64,000 nucleotides of DNA from Exiguobacterium sp. KRL4 (lineage in GTDB: Bacteria; Bacillota; Bacilli; Exiguobacteriales; Exiguobacteriaceae): assembly GCF_001870785.1 (NCBI RefSeq), contig NZ_MOLV01000005.1:124001-188000 (forward strand). Reading direction: 5' to 3'. Below, one piece after another: positions 54,045 to 63,701 of the stretch (position 1 is the stretch's first letter; every line of letters starts with the position of its first letter). Under the pieces are notes generated by a model. That model worked only from the letters and a program-made list of their open reading frames with translations. It was not told the origin of the DNA and did no database searches. The position numbers and the translations under genes were made by a program.

Positions 54045-54374
54045 ATGATCGTCGTGACGAACCGGATCAAAGTCAAAAAAGGAATGGCTCCTGCACTCGC
54101 ACCACGCTTTACCCGCCCGAGTGGTCTTGACTCGATGAAGGGATTTGTTCGTGTCGAAGTTTTACTGACACAAGGTCTCGAAGAACACGATGAAATGAAC
54201 GTCAACATGTACTGGGAAGACATGAAGGATTTTGAAGCATGGCGGAACAGTGATGATTTTAAAGAGTCACATAAACGTCCTGCACCGTCAGACGGCAAAC
54301 AAGAAGAATCTCCAATGCTTGGAAGTGAAATCATCACCTACGACGTCGCTTCCGTCAAAGAACGGACTTCTTGA
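54045..54374 (+). CDS. IsdG/IsdI-type heme-degrading monooxygenase
   Basis: 109 residues, ABM-fold protein. Asn6, Trp66 and His76 occur at the exact positions of the catalytic Asn-Trp-His triad of Staphylococcus IsdI (from memory), inside NRIKV, YWEDMKDFEAW and ESHKRP; the end GSEIITYDVAS is typical. It likely opens heme to release iron. ATG follows AAAGGGG. No iron-surface (isd) transport genes are near, so its heme source is unclear. Confidence 0.85.
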   Translation: MIVVTNRIKVKKGMAPALAPRFTRPSGLDSMKGFVRVEVLLTQGLEEHDEMNVNMYWEDMKDFEAWRNSDDFKESHKRPAPSDGKQEESPMLGSEIITYDVASVKERTS

Positions 54375-54525
54375 TCATCCACTTGCATAACTGCCTTGCT
54401 TCCACTTTGGTCGCAAGGTTTTTTAATCCTTAAGACACCCCTTACTATATTGATATGGGTGTAAATTGTATGTAATGCCATTATTTGTTATCATAAGTCC
54501 AATACAGAAAGAGAGAGGACTTATC

Positions 54526-55266
54526 ATGCTGAATTCATTATCGATTTTTGAACAGGCCATCCGTGCCTTACCAATTGATCGGTCCTTGACGCGCCAGGAC
54601 TTGTTCGTAGACGGTTTCTTATTACAACAGGAGCAGGAATTATCCGTTTACTACTCGCCGATCGGAGAATATATCAATCGCTCTGCCAAAGTGGTCTTCA
54701 TTGGCATCACGCCAGGATTTGAACAGATGCGGATTGCTTACGAGGAAGCGGTCGATGCCTTTCATCACGGGTCGACGATTGAGGAAACCTCGAAAATCGT
54801 CAAGTACAGTGCCAGTTTCGCGGGACCCATGCGTCGTAATTTGACGACGATGTTGGATGAACTCGAATTACATCGTATGCTGGAGATTCCTTCGACGACG
54901 ACGCTGTTTCATACCCATCAAGAACTGTTGCATACGACTTCGATTTTAAGACATCCTGTCTTTTACCGCGATAAAAATTATACGGGACATCAACCAAAAA
55001 TCGAACGGACACCCCTGCTGCAACACTATGCGTATGAACATTTCGCAGCAGAATTAAATCAGTTGCCCCATCCCGTCATCCTCGTCCCGTTCGGACGGGT
55101 CGTCGAGTCGACTGTCCGGACATTGCTTCATCAAGGACGGATCAAAAAACATACTGTGTTATTTGGTTTCCCACATCCTTCCGGTGCAAATGGACATCGG
55201 AAGCGGCAGTTTGAAGAAAATAAAGATTATTTGATGAAGCAGTTGTCCTCCTATTTCAGCAGCTAA
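54526..55266 (+). CDS. uracil-DNA-glycosylase-superfamily protein
   Basis: 246 residues. Two motifs of the UDG fold are visible: VVFIGITPGFEQM (about 56-68; compare GINPG of MUG) and VLFGFPHPSGANGHRKRQ (about 211; compare NPSGLN/HPSPLN). It lacks the family-1 GQDPY Asp, so activity and base specificity are unknown; it could bind or cut a damaged base, or have lost catalysis. Start at 54526 follows GAGAGGACTTATC; the earlier in-frame ATG at 54466 has none. Convergent with htpG. Confidence 0.6.
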   Translation: MLNSLSIFEQAIRALPIDRSLTRQDLFVDGFLLQQEQELSVYYSPIGEYINRSAKVVFIGITPGFEQMRIAYEEAVDAFHHGSTIEETSKIVKYSASFAGPMRRNLTTMLDELELHRMLEIPSTTTLFHTHQELLHTTSILRHPVFYRDKNYTGHQPKIERTPLLQHYAYEHFAAELNQLPHPVILVPFGRVVESTVRTLLHQGRIKKHTVLFGFPHPSGANGHRKRQFEENKDYLMKQLSSYFSS

Positions 55267-55268
55267 AA

Positions 55269-55301
55269 AAATCCCAGTGCACAATTGATGCACTGGGATT
55301 T
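55269..55301. terminator. bidirectional terminator
   Basis: Perfect 13-bp AAATCCCAGTGCA / TGCACTGGGATTT stem, 7-nt loop, between two convergent genes. Confidence 0.88.
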
Positions 55302-55318
55302 CTTCATCTCATGAAAGA

Positions 55319-57184
55319 TCAGACCATCAATGCGCAGACTTCGTTCGCAAACGCGACCGGATCTTCAATCGGCAATCCTTCCATCAATAACGCTTGTTGA
55401 TACATCAACTTCGTGTACCGTTCGAATTTCGGACGGTCTTCGGCATAGGCCGTCTCAATCGCTTTGAAGACGTCATGTGACGTGTTCAGTTCAAGGATTT
55501 TCACGGCTGTAACATCTTGGTTATTCGGCATCGCTTTCAGGATTTTCTCCATTTCGATCGAAACCGCACCATCCGTCGCGAAGCAGACCGGATGTGACTT
55601 CAAACGTGTTGAAGCTTTGACCTCTTTCACCTGTCCCGCAAGTACGTCCTGCATCGCTGTAAACATCTCGACTTGTGTCTCCGTCGTTTCGGCTTGATCC
55701 GTCTGCTCGATGCCAAGATCGCTGCTTGTGACGGACTTAAATTCTTTTCCGTCGTAGTTGAGAAGCATCTGAATCGCAAACTCATCAATTTCTTCCGTGA
55801 AGTAAAGGATATCGAATCCTTTGTCCTTGACGAGCTCTGATTGCGGCAACTTATCCAACCGATCCGTGCTCTCACCTGACGCATAATAAATGTACTTCTG
55901 CTCTTCCGGCATCGCAGCGACATATTCTGCGAGCGTTACCAGTTTTTTCTCTTTTGCCGAATGGAACAAGACGAGTTCTTTTACGCTGTCCTTGTGCATG
56001 CCGTAATCGTTATAGATACCGAACTTCAGCTGACGGCCAAAGGCTTGATAATACGTCTCGTATTTCTCCCGGTCGTCACGAAGTAATGCCTCGAGTTGTG
56101 TTTTGATTTTGCTTTGGATGTTCTTCGCAATTAATTTTAACTGACGGTCGTGCTGCAACATTTCGCGCGAGATGTTGAGCGACAAGTCTTCTGAATCGAC
56201 CATTCCTTTGACGAAACTGAAATGATCCGGCAACAGATCACTGCATTTTTCCATGATCAAGACACCGTTCGCATACAGTTCGAGTCCCTTTTCAAACTCT
56301 TTCGAATAGTAATCAAACGACGGCTGCTCGGGAATGAACAAAATTGATTGATACCGGACGGCGCCATCCGCACTAATATGGATATGTTTGACTGGTGTAT
56401 CGAATCCATACCGTTTTTCTTGATAGAAGTTGACATAGTCCTCATCCGTCAGTTCCCGTTTGTTTTTTCGCCAGATTGGGATCATGCTGTTGACTGTCTT
56501 CATGACCGTCACGTCTTCTGTTTCGTCCGATCCTTCGACCGGGCGCTGTTCCGTTTCTTCCATCTCGATCGGATAGCGGATGAAATCCGAGTACTTTTTG
56601 ATGATACTTCGAAGACGGTACGGCTCTAAGTATTCATCATAGTTCTCTTCTTCTTCGTTTGCTTTGATATGAAGTGTGATGTCCGTTCCGACTGTTTCTT
56701 TGTCGACCTCTTCGATCGTGTACCCGTCGATTCCGTGCGACTCCCACTTATAGGCGACGTCACTGCCAAACGGTTTCGTCACGACGGTCACGGTGTCAGC
56801 GACCATGAAGGCGGAATAAAAACCGACGCCGAACTGTCCAATGATATCATGGCCATCTTTCGATTCGTTTTCCGCTTTAAAGGCGAGCGAGCCACTTTTG
56901 GCAATCGTTCCGAGGTTTTCTTCGAGCTCTTCTTTTGTCATTCCGATTCCTGTATCACGTAAAATCAATTGACGTGTTTCTTTGTTCGGCTCGATCGTAA
57001 TCTTGTAGGCGTCCTTGTCGAACGTAATCGTCTCGTCCGTCAACGCTTTGTAGTAAATCTTATCCATTGCGTCACTGGCGTTCGAAATCAACTCACGTAA
57101 AAAGATTTCCTTGTGTGTGTAGATGGAATGAATCATCATTTCGAGCAATCGCTTGGATTCTGCTTTAAATTGTTTCGTTTCCAT
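55319..57184 (-). CDS. htpG: HSP90-family molecular chaperone
   Basis: 621 residues, ATP-dependent dimeric chaperone in the cytoplasm. N-domain ATPase motifs: [14 protein letters not shown] (catalytic Glu and Asn), [26 protein letters not shown]; middle domain with [11 protein letters not shown] (arginine that contacts ATP); C-domain dimer region. Bacterial form without the MEEVD tail. Start METKQFKAE at 57184 follows GGGGGTATC; the 5-residue-longer start is less well placed. A perfect CIRCE element in the leader shows control by HrcA, unlike Bacillus subtilis htpG. Monocistronic. Confidence 0.96.
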   Translation of the reverse strand: METKQFKAESKRLLEMMIHSIYTHKEIFLRELISNASDAMDKIYYKALTDETITFDKDAYKITIEPNKETRQLILRDTGIGMTKEELEENLGTIAKSGSLAFKAENESKDGHDIIGQFGVGFYSAFMVADTVTVVTKPFGSDVAYKWESHGIDGYTIEEVDKETVGTDITLHIKANEEEENYDEYLEPYRLRSIIKKYSDFIRYPIEMEETEQRPVEGSDETEDVTVMKTVNSMIPIWRKNKRELTDEDYVNFYQEKRYGFDTPVKHIHISADGAVRYQSILFIPEQPSFDYYSKEFEKGLELYANGVLIMEKCSDLLPDHFSFVKGMVDSEDLSLNISREMLQHDRQLKLIAKNIQSKIKTQLEALLRDDREKYETYYQAFGRQLKFGIYNDYGMHKDSVKELVLFHSAKEKKLVTLAEYVAAMPEEQKYIYYASGESTDRLDKLPQSELVKDKGFDILYFTEEIDEFAIQMLLNYDGKEFKSVTSSDLGIEQTDQAETTETQVEMFTAMQDVLAGQVKEVKASTRLKSHPVCFATDGAVSIEMEKILKAMPNNQDVTAVKILELNTSHDVFKAIETAYAEDRPKFERYTKLMYQQALLMEGLPIEDPVAFANEVCALMV

Positions 57185-57206
57185 TTTCGATACCCCCATA
57201 TATTTT

Positions 57207-57233
57207 TTAGCACTCTATAAGATAGAGTGCTAA
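57207..57233 (-). promoter_or_regulatory. CIRCE operator (HrcA site)
   Basis: TTAGCACTC, 9-bp spacer TATAAGATA, GAGTGCTAA: an exact CIRCE consensus. It lies 23 bp before htpG, in the transcribed leader. Confidence 0.95.
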
Positions 57234-57242
57234 TTCATTTCC

Positions 57243-57271
57243 ATTATTACGGATACCAAAACGGCTGTCAA
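57243..57271 (-). promoter_or_regulatory. sigma-A promoter of htpG
   Basis: -35 TTGACA (57271-57266), 17-bp spacer, -10 AATAAT (57248-57243). The CIRCE element follows directly downstream, the usual layout. The -35 overlaps the stop end of the upstream gene. Confidence 0.75.
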
Positions 57272-58149
57272 TCCTCTGCCGGATAGAATTCATCGAGTTT
57301 TTTCCGGACATGCCGTCCAATCTCCCGTAGTCCATTCGCCGAGCCATACGTGCCATGACTCACTTCATTTTCATCGTTCCGGCTTCCAAGACCGAGGAAC
57401 TGTTCGCTCGGTTTAAAATGGAGTCCGATAATCGGCAGACCCAGTTCAGCCGAATAACCGAATTCAACGACGGCATCCGGATAATCGGTTAAGGTAATAG
57501 GCGCTTTCCACGTAACACTCGAATCAAGTTTCCGAAAACGGTCCGTATGTTCCCGTCCGAGTAAAATAATGCCGTGTAATGAAAACAGCGGCAGTAATCT
57601 CAGGAAAAAGGTTTGTCCAAAAACGGTCTCTTCCAGCTCGTGCCGCATCGAAATCGTTCCCATATACCGTTTCGTCGGGAGAGGAAAGAAATCCGTATGG
57701 ATGACAGACTGCAGAGATGGATCGTACAGGGACGCACCAAATCCGTTTAAAAATCCTTCCAGTTTACCCCCCTGCTCTTTTCCGAACCATGTCTTGTAGA
57801 CGTCCTTTTGCTGAAAATAACAGTTGTATTTTCTGATACTTTGTTCATAATGTCTGTCGTTTTGGTAAGCACTTAAGGACATTCCCGACTCGCGTAAAAA
57901 GAAGGGACCGGTTGCATCGTAACGCATCGTCCCGTCTTTTTTTAAGAACTGTCCCGCCGAGGGATTGGTCGCCACCGTCAACCAGCTTGTTTTCGTCGCA
58001 TCGCCAAACCATAAGACAGGAGTCGTTCCCTCAATCAATTCGTTTTGCATCGGTCCATTTTCTAACTCCATTTGGTGCTGAACGGCTTCTGCTAAGAGTT
58101 TTTTTGCAAATCTCCATTGTTCTGATGTCAGCGTTCTCATCCCTTTCAC
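57268..58149 (-). CDS. uncharacterised cytoplasmic protein
   Basis: 293 residues, not recognised. Weak resemblance to the UDG fold: SWLTVATNPSAGQF near residue 60 resembles a GxNP-type motif, IHTDFFPLP follows mid-protein, and GLHFKPSEQFLG near 245 could be a HxPS motif. These are too loose to claim glycosylase activity. It is nonetheless notable that the gene on the other side of htpG has a better UDG-like match. The start is GTG 58149 or ATG 58140; neither has a clear ribosome site. No membrane segment. Confidence 0.55.
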   Translation of the reverse strand: MKGMRTLTSEQWRFAKKLLAEAVQHQMELENGPMQNELIEGTTPVLWFGDATKTSWLTVATNPSAGQFLKKDGTMRYDATGPFFLRESGMSLSAYQNDRHYEQSIRKYNCYFQQKDVYKTWFGKEQGGKLEGFLNGFGASLYDPSLQSVIHTDFFPLPTKRYMGTISMRHELEETVFGQTFFLRLLPLFSLHGIILLGREHTDRFRKLDSSVTWKAPITLTDYPDAVVEFGYSAELGLPIIGLHFKPSEQFLGLGSRNDENEVSHGTYGSANGLREIGRHVRKKLDEFYPAED

Positions 58150-58255
58150 TTTGCGCTTTTCTGTTTTATCTGTTCCCGTTCCAGAAAAACGTTAGACACT
58201 TCGGTGGAGAACAGATGCAGAATATATCTTTAGTTCAAAAAGGATTGACTCAAAA

Positions 58256-58308
58256 AAATCACTCACTTTACACGTTTTCCTGTAGGAGTCGCGTGAAGCG
58301 AGTGATTT
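58256..58308. repeat. palindromic intergenic repeat element, short form
   Basis: AAATCACTC at the left pairs with GAGTGATTT at the right, with TTTACACG/CGCGTGAA inside. The loop holds TTTTCCTGTAGGAGTCGC (58275-58292), the exact complement of the 18-mer GCGACTCCTACAGGAAAA at 28101-28118. It lacks the inner hairpins of the long form. It lies just after jetD and could also end that transcript. The rest of 58150-58255 shows no gene. Confidence 0.65.
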
Positions 58309-58353
58309 CAATTTAGACAAGAATATGGTGGGATTTTTAAAACATGTTTAGAA

Positions 58354-59640
58354 TCACTTATTCTGCATAGTACACATCTTACAATCCTCTATCAAATAGG
58401 TAAGTAGTCCTTCTTGATAACCAGCTAACCCCGTATCCGTTATTTGTTTTGCCAAATCAACCAATTGAGTCTGTTGAATACTATTCAACTTGTTTAGACG
58501 TTCTTGGTTTAGTTCAACAGAAGGAGCAGACAGAGGGTAGTCTTCAAGTGACATTCTCCATAAAACGGCTTGCTTCGGATAACGATTCAGTACACGTTGC
58601 GCCATTTGAAGTCCTTCTGGATCAAAATCTCCACTATAATGAATTCTACATCCTGAAGCAGCAAGCATATCAAGCATTTTCCAACCAGCAATTCGAATTT
58701 GACCATGTGTACAAACTAAGCTGATTGTTGGAATATCATCTAAAATAGCTGAAAACACACCTGAGTTCTCGACGACATAAACATCTTTCCCTTGGCTCAA
58801 ATGACATTCATCAAGTCGTAATATCTCCCGCAGGGGAACATTCAATACACTTTGTTGCTGACTGGCCGCTGCGAATACCGGATGTATGCCCCCCTGATAA
58901 GTCGCTTGGATATTCGCGATCGAAATGAAGTTCGAAATATCATCCCGTAAGATGCCGAATGTGAGCAACAACGTATTGATGGCTTCACTTGAAGTCGGAT
59001 AACTTTCTCGTTGATCAGACATCTGATACAAATAATGAATTAGACATCTGCCTAAAACGGTCGATATATCAAATGCATGAGGATTACCTGCTACTCGTTG
59101 TGCATAAATTGAAATACGTTCCAAATCGATTGGTTTTTCGACTACTACACGATTCAGTATCTTTAAAATCGTTTCTTCGTGATCTTCTTCTAAATGTCTA
59201 GTGATCCAACGATGTTTTTCACTTTTTTCTTCAAGTAATGACAACCAATCTGATAAATAGCCATATCGTGCCTTCCAATCCTTAAACTTCTGTTGCTTGC
59301 GTTCTTGTTTTCCCATTTGAAGTTGATGCTTCGATAAAATCGATTCTTCAAAATACAGTTCTAGTAACTCGTGCAAGTCTGGAAGTTGAAAGCGAGTATC
59401 GCGGAGTCGACGTTCAAACAACAGTAACGAAATGTTTGGTTTCTCTTGTAGCAGATGGACTGGAAGTTTTAAAAAACCACTTAGAACATCTAAGTCCTCA
59501 CTCGTGAAATGTTCAATCTTAACGCTTCCGCCTACCTTTCCGAGTGATTCATACTTTTTTCGAAAGAGTTGAAACAGTTTTTCGTAGACAGAGTGTTGCT
59601 TAAAATAAGTAATCGCTTCTTCAGAACGTTCACTCCTCAT
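58354..59640 (-). CDS. jetD: Wadjet type II nuclease subunit JetD (TIGR02679/DUF2399)
   Basis: 428 residues. The C-terminal part is the DUF2399 toprim-like nuclease: DVYVVENSGVFSAIL (acidic Glu) and HYSGDFDPEGLQMAQRV (the DxD metal site), as in topoisomerase VI A. In Wadjet, JetD cuts DNA that the SMC complex has judged to be a small circle. N-terminus helical, likely binding JetC/JetA parts. ATG 59640 overlaps the jetC stop by ATGA; ribosome site GAGGG. The locus is AT-richer than flanks. The family name is from memory of TIGRFAM clusters. Confidence 0.85.
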   Translation of the reverse strand: MRSERSEEAITYFKQHSVYEKLFQLFRKKYESLGKVGGSVKIEHFTSEDLDVLSGFLKLPVHLLQEKPNISLLLFERRLRDTRFQLPDLHELLELYFEESILSKHQLQMGKQERKQQKFKDWKARYGYLSDWLSLLEEKSEKHRWITRHLEEDHEETILKILNRVVVEKPIDLERISIYAQRVAGNPHAFDISTVLGRCLIHYLYQMSDQRESYPTSSEAINTLLLTFGILRDDISNFISIANIQATYQGGIHPVFAAASQQQSVLNVPLREILRLDECHLSQGKDVYVVENSGVFSAILDDIPTISLVCTHGQIRIAGWKMLDMLAASGCRIHYSGDFDPEGLQMAQRVLNRYPKQAVLWRMSLEDYPLSAPSVELNQERLNKLNSIQQTQLVDLAKQITDTGLAGYQEGLLTYLIEDCKMCTMQNK

Positions 59641-62600
59641 TGTTCGACCCTCGATATTCCATCCCATTCATAACGCATGACTGTGACGAAGTTAGCATTT
59701 TTCGGGCGGAGTAATTCAGCTATCGCAAGTGACGAGACCGTCGCGTAATCTCCCCATAGTACTTGAGAATTCATGATGTAATTGAATCCCAATGCTTCCA
59801 CCACTTCAAACATCTCACTAATGTTATTCTCATCGACACCGGCAAATGCTTCGTCTAGAGAAATGATATAAGGTGCGTCTTGTTTCGCCTTCTGATACCG
59901 CGAGTAACAGGCCGTAAATAATGGAACATACATCGCCATCGCCTTCTCACCACCACTAAACTTGAAAAATGCATCATTTTTCAATTCACGTTTCGGTTCA
60001 TTTGGTCGAACATACCATAATTCAAATGAAAACCATTTTCGATAATCCAACACATTTTGTAACACTTGAAGTAATGTCTGTCCTTCTCCGGACTCTATCA
60101 TCATTTGTTTCGCAAACTGTATTCGTGAACGAAAATGTGACGTGATTCGATCAAAGTCCTCATCTTTTAATAACTTCGCATCCTGTTCTAAGAGGCTCAC
60201 TAAATCTTTTGTATCCATTTCTTGTTCAGAATCTGCTGTTTTCGGAATCCATTTGATTGAAAACTTCAAACCTGATGATGTATCTTGATTTTCCATCAGC
60301 TCTTTCATATTTTTGGTCCATTGCTTGGCGTTATGAATTTTCGCTCGTAACATCTTCCCGACGGAGTCCAACAAAATGTCTTCATACAATTGACGATCTA
60401 ATGCACTTAGACGATCTTGTTGTAACGTATACTCCAGAAAAATTTCTTGGAATAATTCATCTGGTAAGACTTGATTCCCATGGAGTTCAAACTGAAAAAG
60501 AATACGACTGAAGGCACGTTGCCACTCATTCAACAGACTCCGGTTTCCGACTTCAATCACTGCTTCTTCCCACTCTGGCAAGCTACGGCGAGGATTAGAT
60601 TGACGCATCCGGTATTCGATTAGGTCCGATTGAGTTTCATTAAATAATTTTGTCAAACGTTCTTCTAAACGTGAACGTTCCCTCAAAGTAAATGTCTTTA
60701 CGTGCTCTTTCCATGATGTCAGGTTGCCCTTGTCTGTGGACTGAACATTTTTCCATTCATTTTTCATATTTTCTTGCCAAAGCTGTTCTAACTTCCGAAG
60801 AAATTCCAGCTGTTGTTGACGAGTTTTTCTTTGTTCGATGAGGTTTTTTTCTCGTTCTGTATACGTTCCGATTTCCTTCGACAATAGAGCCATCCGTTCT
60901 TCCGATTGAGTAATCTCCAAGACAAGTTCTTTAATTTTTTGTTCAATTTCCTCCGCGCCCAGTAATTTTAATTGCTCTTCGAGTGCTTGAATCTCGTATT
61001 CAACCTTTGTTCGTTCCTGTGTGACATCCACCCATTCCTCGTGCACAAGCTGGATGACTTGTTCTTGCTCTTCGATTTGTTCTGTCCGCTCAACGATTCG
61101 TTCTTCGAGTTGACGAATTTCAGTATGACGTCTCGTGCACGTTTCAACCGCATCAATGTAATCACGTATTAGCTTTTGTGCATGTTGATACGCTTCCATC
61201 GTCCTGTCAATCGACATCTCATTTGTTTCTTCTATAATCTTTGCATTTTTTTGACGTAACGATTGATTCAATGCAGTCCGTTCCTTTTCAAGACGTTCCA
61301 AAATGTCTTCGTGCCCCGTCAAAAATCGTTTCGTCTCACCTAGTTGATGCGTCGCTTCTAGTAAATCGTCCTCTTTCGGAAACTCGTTCCACCACTGATC
61401 GTTTTGAGCGAGTTTCATCTGTAAGTCTTTTAAAGTTTTTTCTTGTTCTTCAAGTTGTTTGGTAAAGGACAGAATATCTGTATTCAAATCATGAACGAGT
61501 TGTGCCCGATGTCGTTGTCTAGCTTCTTTTCCGATGTAGCAGACTCGTTCATGGTCATGTGCATGACCATGAAGGGCACCGAATCGATATGTCACTTGAT
61601 CAAAATCTAATGTGACCTCCGTATTCGTATGGATGGCGATACTTTTTAAAATCTGTTCAATTCTTTCTCGAGGTAATTTGATCTGTTCTGCATCTACTTC
61701 TAAGTAGTCAAACAAGGTTTCACCCGTTTGAATGGATTGAGGATACAAGACATCGTCGTGCTCTACAGGTCGATCCGTTTCTAAAATCAATGCATCTAAC
61801 AAACCACTCGCCATCAAGACTCGCTCAATCCGAAGCGCAGTCTCCGGTGGAACCTGACTCCGAAACGACGTTACTTCATACAAGGGAGCATGTACATGAC
61901 CTTTTTTCTGTAACGCTGCGCGTGCTGCTTGACGTTGTAAATCCCGAACAGGTTCTGGGTCTTCCTCTTCATTAACTAGACGATCACGTTTTTCCTCAAG
62001 GAGTTGTTTTTCTGCAAATAAACTTTCAGACACTTGTACTGCTTGATGATGCTCCGTTTTGAGTTCGAAGTTTTCTTGTTGAATCTGAGTCCAAAAAGGT
62101 GCTTTCACTTTCTCATAAGACGTCAGGTGCGGCACGTCTTCCAATACACGAATGAACTGTCGTGTCGAATCCGCTGAGACAGAGAATGCGACTTGATCCG
62201 ACCAGTTGTACAAGTGTTCGACGATTCGTTGTCGTTCCGTGTGTTGCACCCCACTCCATTTATCCGCATCATTCCTTAATTGATCGACGGTTTCTTCGAC
62301 TTCAGAGGCCTGTCTTGTCTTTTCTACGTAACGCGACTGAAGTTCAGTCACTTCTCGTAAATGTTCGAACAATGTTCCTAATCGTTCTTCATGTTGACGA
62401 GCCATTCCTTTCCATGTTCCAAAAGAGAACCCGTCCTCTTGTCTGAGATAGGCTTTAGCATACGTTTCATGTAATGAAAAAGCACTCTCTTGTGCTTCAT
62501 AATCAATTTCATCTATTTGATCGTGCTGCTTTTCGATTAATTGTTGCACTAAAAACGATTTTTCATTTTTGTCCTTCATCAATTGACGTCGCTTGTCTTC

Positions 62601-63701
62601 TTCGCGTTCTTTGTCCCGCTCTCGCCCCGTCTGCTTTTCAATCAGTCGATTGCGCAATGTCGTCTTCGTTAACTTGTCGTTTTGCCAACGGAAAACTTCG
62701 TGACGAGATAACTCCATCCGACTGTCTTGTGCCACCTTATACTTGATTGTTAACTCCTCTTGTTCATGTGTATGCGCAATCAACAAGTCAGATAGTTCCT
62801 TGATTTCGCGTGACTCGTGCTCCAGTTGTGTTTCTTCTTTTTTACGTTCTTTAACGATTTTTTCCCACTGTTCTACTTGATCCAGCATCAACCGTTCTTC
62901 ATACTCCTGATAAGCTGTTTTAATCTTTTGAATGGCATTGACTTCTCGTTCCAATTGTTCCATTTGTTGTTCTGTCTGATCCATTTGTTCAAGCGACTCT
63001 GAAAGTGAGATGAGATCGTCTTCCGACAACGCGGGCAACGCGGCTTCTAGAATATCGTAAATGACAGTTGGCTTAAAATCCTTTGACAGTTTTGGACTCC
63101 TTAATTCGATTAATAATTTGATCAAATCATCATAGGCGACGATGTCGTCAAAACCAAAAACATATCGATTCACAAGCTCCTTATATTCTTTTTGTGTCGT
63201 GACGACCACACCACCGTCTCCGATCCGATTTTTCAATTCGATTCTTGATAGTGGTCTCTTCTCGCTTCCATTCGTACTCCGAACCGTTTCGTATAGTTGA
63301 AAATCTTCACGAATCCGTCGTCCATCCGTGATGACGAATCCTGTAAAATGAATGTCTTTTCCTCGTTTCGCTTGTAGACGAATACCGGTCGTGATGTACT
63401 GTTCCGTATTTTTACGTTTATACTCTAAAAAGAGATAACCCGTTCGCTCTTCAATCTTAGAAACTTCCTTTTCACCTAACAAATAATCAACCATTTTACG
63501 TGAATGTGACCCGAACGGATCAAGACGTTTCGCTGTATACCGACCATCTAGAAGAACGGGTAACAAACTTTGCATCGTGACCGACTTTCCCGAACCGTTT
63601 GTTCCACGCAATAATAATTTTCCATCTTTAAAATCTAAAATTTCATCGTCGTAATACCAAAAATTGAATAGACCTGCTCGATTCAGTTCCCATTTATTCA
63701 T
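59637..63701 (-). CDS. jetC: Wadjet type II SMC-like ATPase JetC (TIGR02680)
   Basis: 1354 residues, MukB/SbcC-like. Walker A RGTNGSGKS at about 34-42, two long coiled-coil arms (about 250-560 and 750-1010, Glu/Gln/Lys-rich) with a hinge between, ABC signature FSGGEKAMAMYVPLF (about 1238) and Walker B YIISLDEAFAGVDENN (about 1270). It extrudes DNA loops with ATP to find plasmid-sized circles. Start MNKWELNRAG at 63701 follows AAGGGAG and overlaps jetB by 8 bp; an upstream in-frame ATG lies deep in jetB and is rejected. No frameshift seen. Confidence 0.88.
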   Translation of the reverse strand: MNKWELNRAGLFNFWYYDDEILDFKDGKLLLRGTNGSGKSVTMQSLLPVLLDGRYTAKRLDPFGSHSRKMVDYLLGEKEVSKIEERTGYLFLEYKRKNTEQYITTGIRLQAKRGKDIHFTGFVITDGRRIREDFQLYETVRSTNGSEKRPLSRIELKNRIGDGGVVVTTQKEYKELVNRYVFGFDDIVAYDDLIKLLIELRSPKLSKDFKPTVIYDILEAALPALSEDDLISLSESLEQMDQTEQQMEQLEREVNAIQKIKTAYQEYEERLMLDQVEQWEKIVKERKKEETQLEHESREIKELSDLLIAHTHEQEELTIKYKVAQDSRMELSRHEVFRWQNDKLTKTTLRNRLIEKQTGRERDKEREEDKRRQLMKDKNEKSFLVQQLIEKQHDQIDEIDYEAQESAFSLHETYAKAYLRQEDGFSFGTWKGMARQHEERLGTLFEHLREVTELQSRYVEKTRQASEVEETVDQLRNDADKWSGVQHTERQRIVEHLYNWSDQVAFSVSADSTRQFIRVLEDVPHLTSYEKVKAPFWTQIQQENFELKTEHHQAVQVSESLFAEKQLLEEKRDRLVNEEEDPEPVRDLQRQAARAALQKKGHVHAPLYEVTSFRSQVPPETALRIERVLMASGLLDALILETDRPVEHDDVLYPQSIQTGETLFDYLEVDAEQIKLPRERIEQILKSIAIHTNTEVTLDFDQVTYRFGALHGHAHDHERVCYIGKEARQRHRAQLVHDLNTDILSFTKQLEEQEKTLKDLQMKLAQNDQWWNEFPKEDDLLEATHQLGETKRFLTGHEDILERLEKERTALNQSLRQKNAKIIEETNEMSIDRTMEAYQHAQKLIRDYIDAVETCTRRHTEIRQLEERIVERTEQIEEQEQVIQLVHEEWVDVTQERTKVEYEIQALEEQLKLLGAEEIEQKIKELVLEITQSEERMALLSKEIGTYTEREKNLIEQRKTRQQQLEFLRKLEQLWQENMKNEWKNVQSTDKGNLTSWKEHVKTFTLRERSRLEERLTKLFNETQSDLIEYRMRQSNPRRSLPEWEEAVIEVGNRSLLNEWQRAFSRILFQFELHGNQVLPDELFQEIFLEYTLQQDRLSALDRQLYEDILLDSVGKMLRAKIHNAKQWTKNMKELMENQDTSSGLKFSIKWIPKTADSEQEMDTKDLVSLLEQDAKLLKDEDFDRITSHFRSRIQFAKQMMIESGEGQTLLQVLQNVLDYRKWFSFELWYVRPNEPKRELKNDAFFKFSGGEKAMAMYVPLFTACYSRYQKAKQDAPYIISLDEAFAGVDENNISEMFEVVEALGFNYIMNSQVLWGDYATVSSLAIAELLRPKNANFVTVMRYEWDGISRVEQ

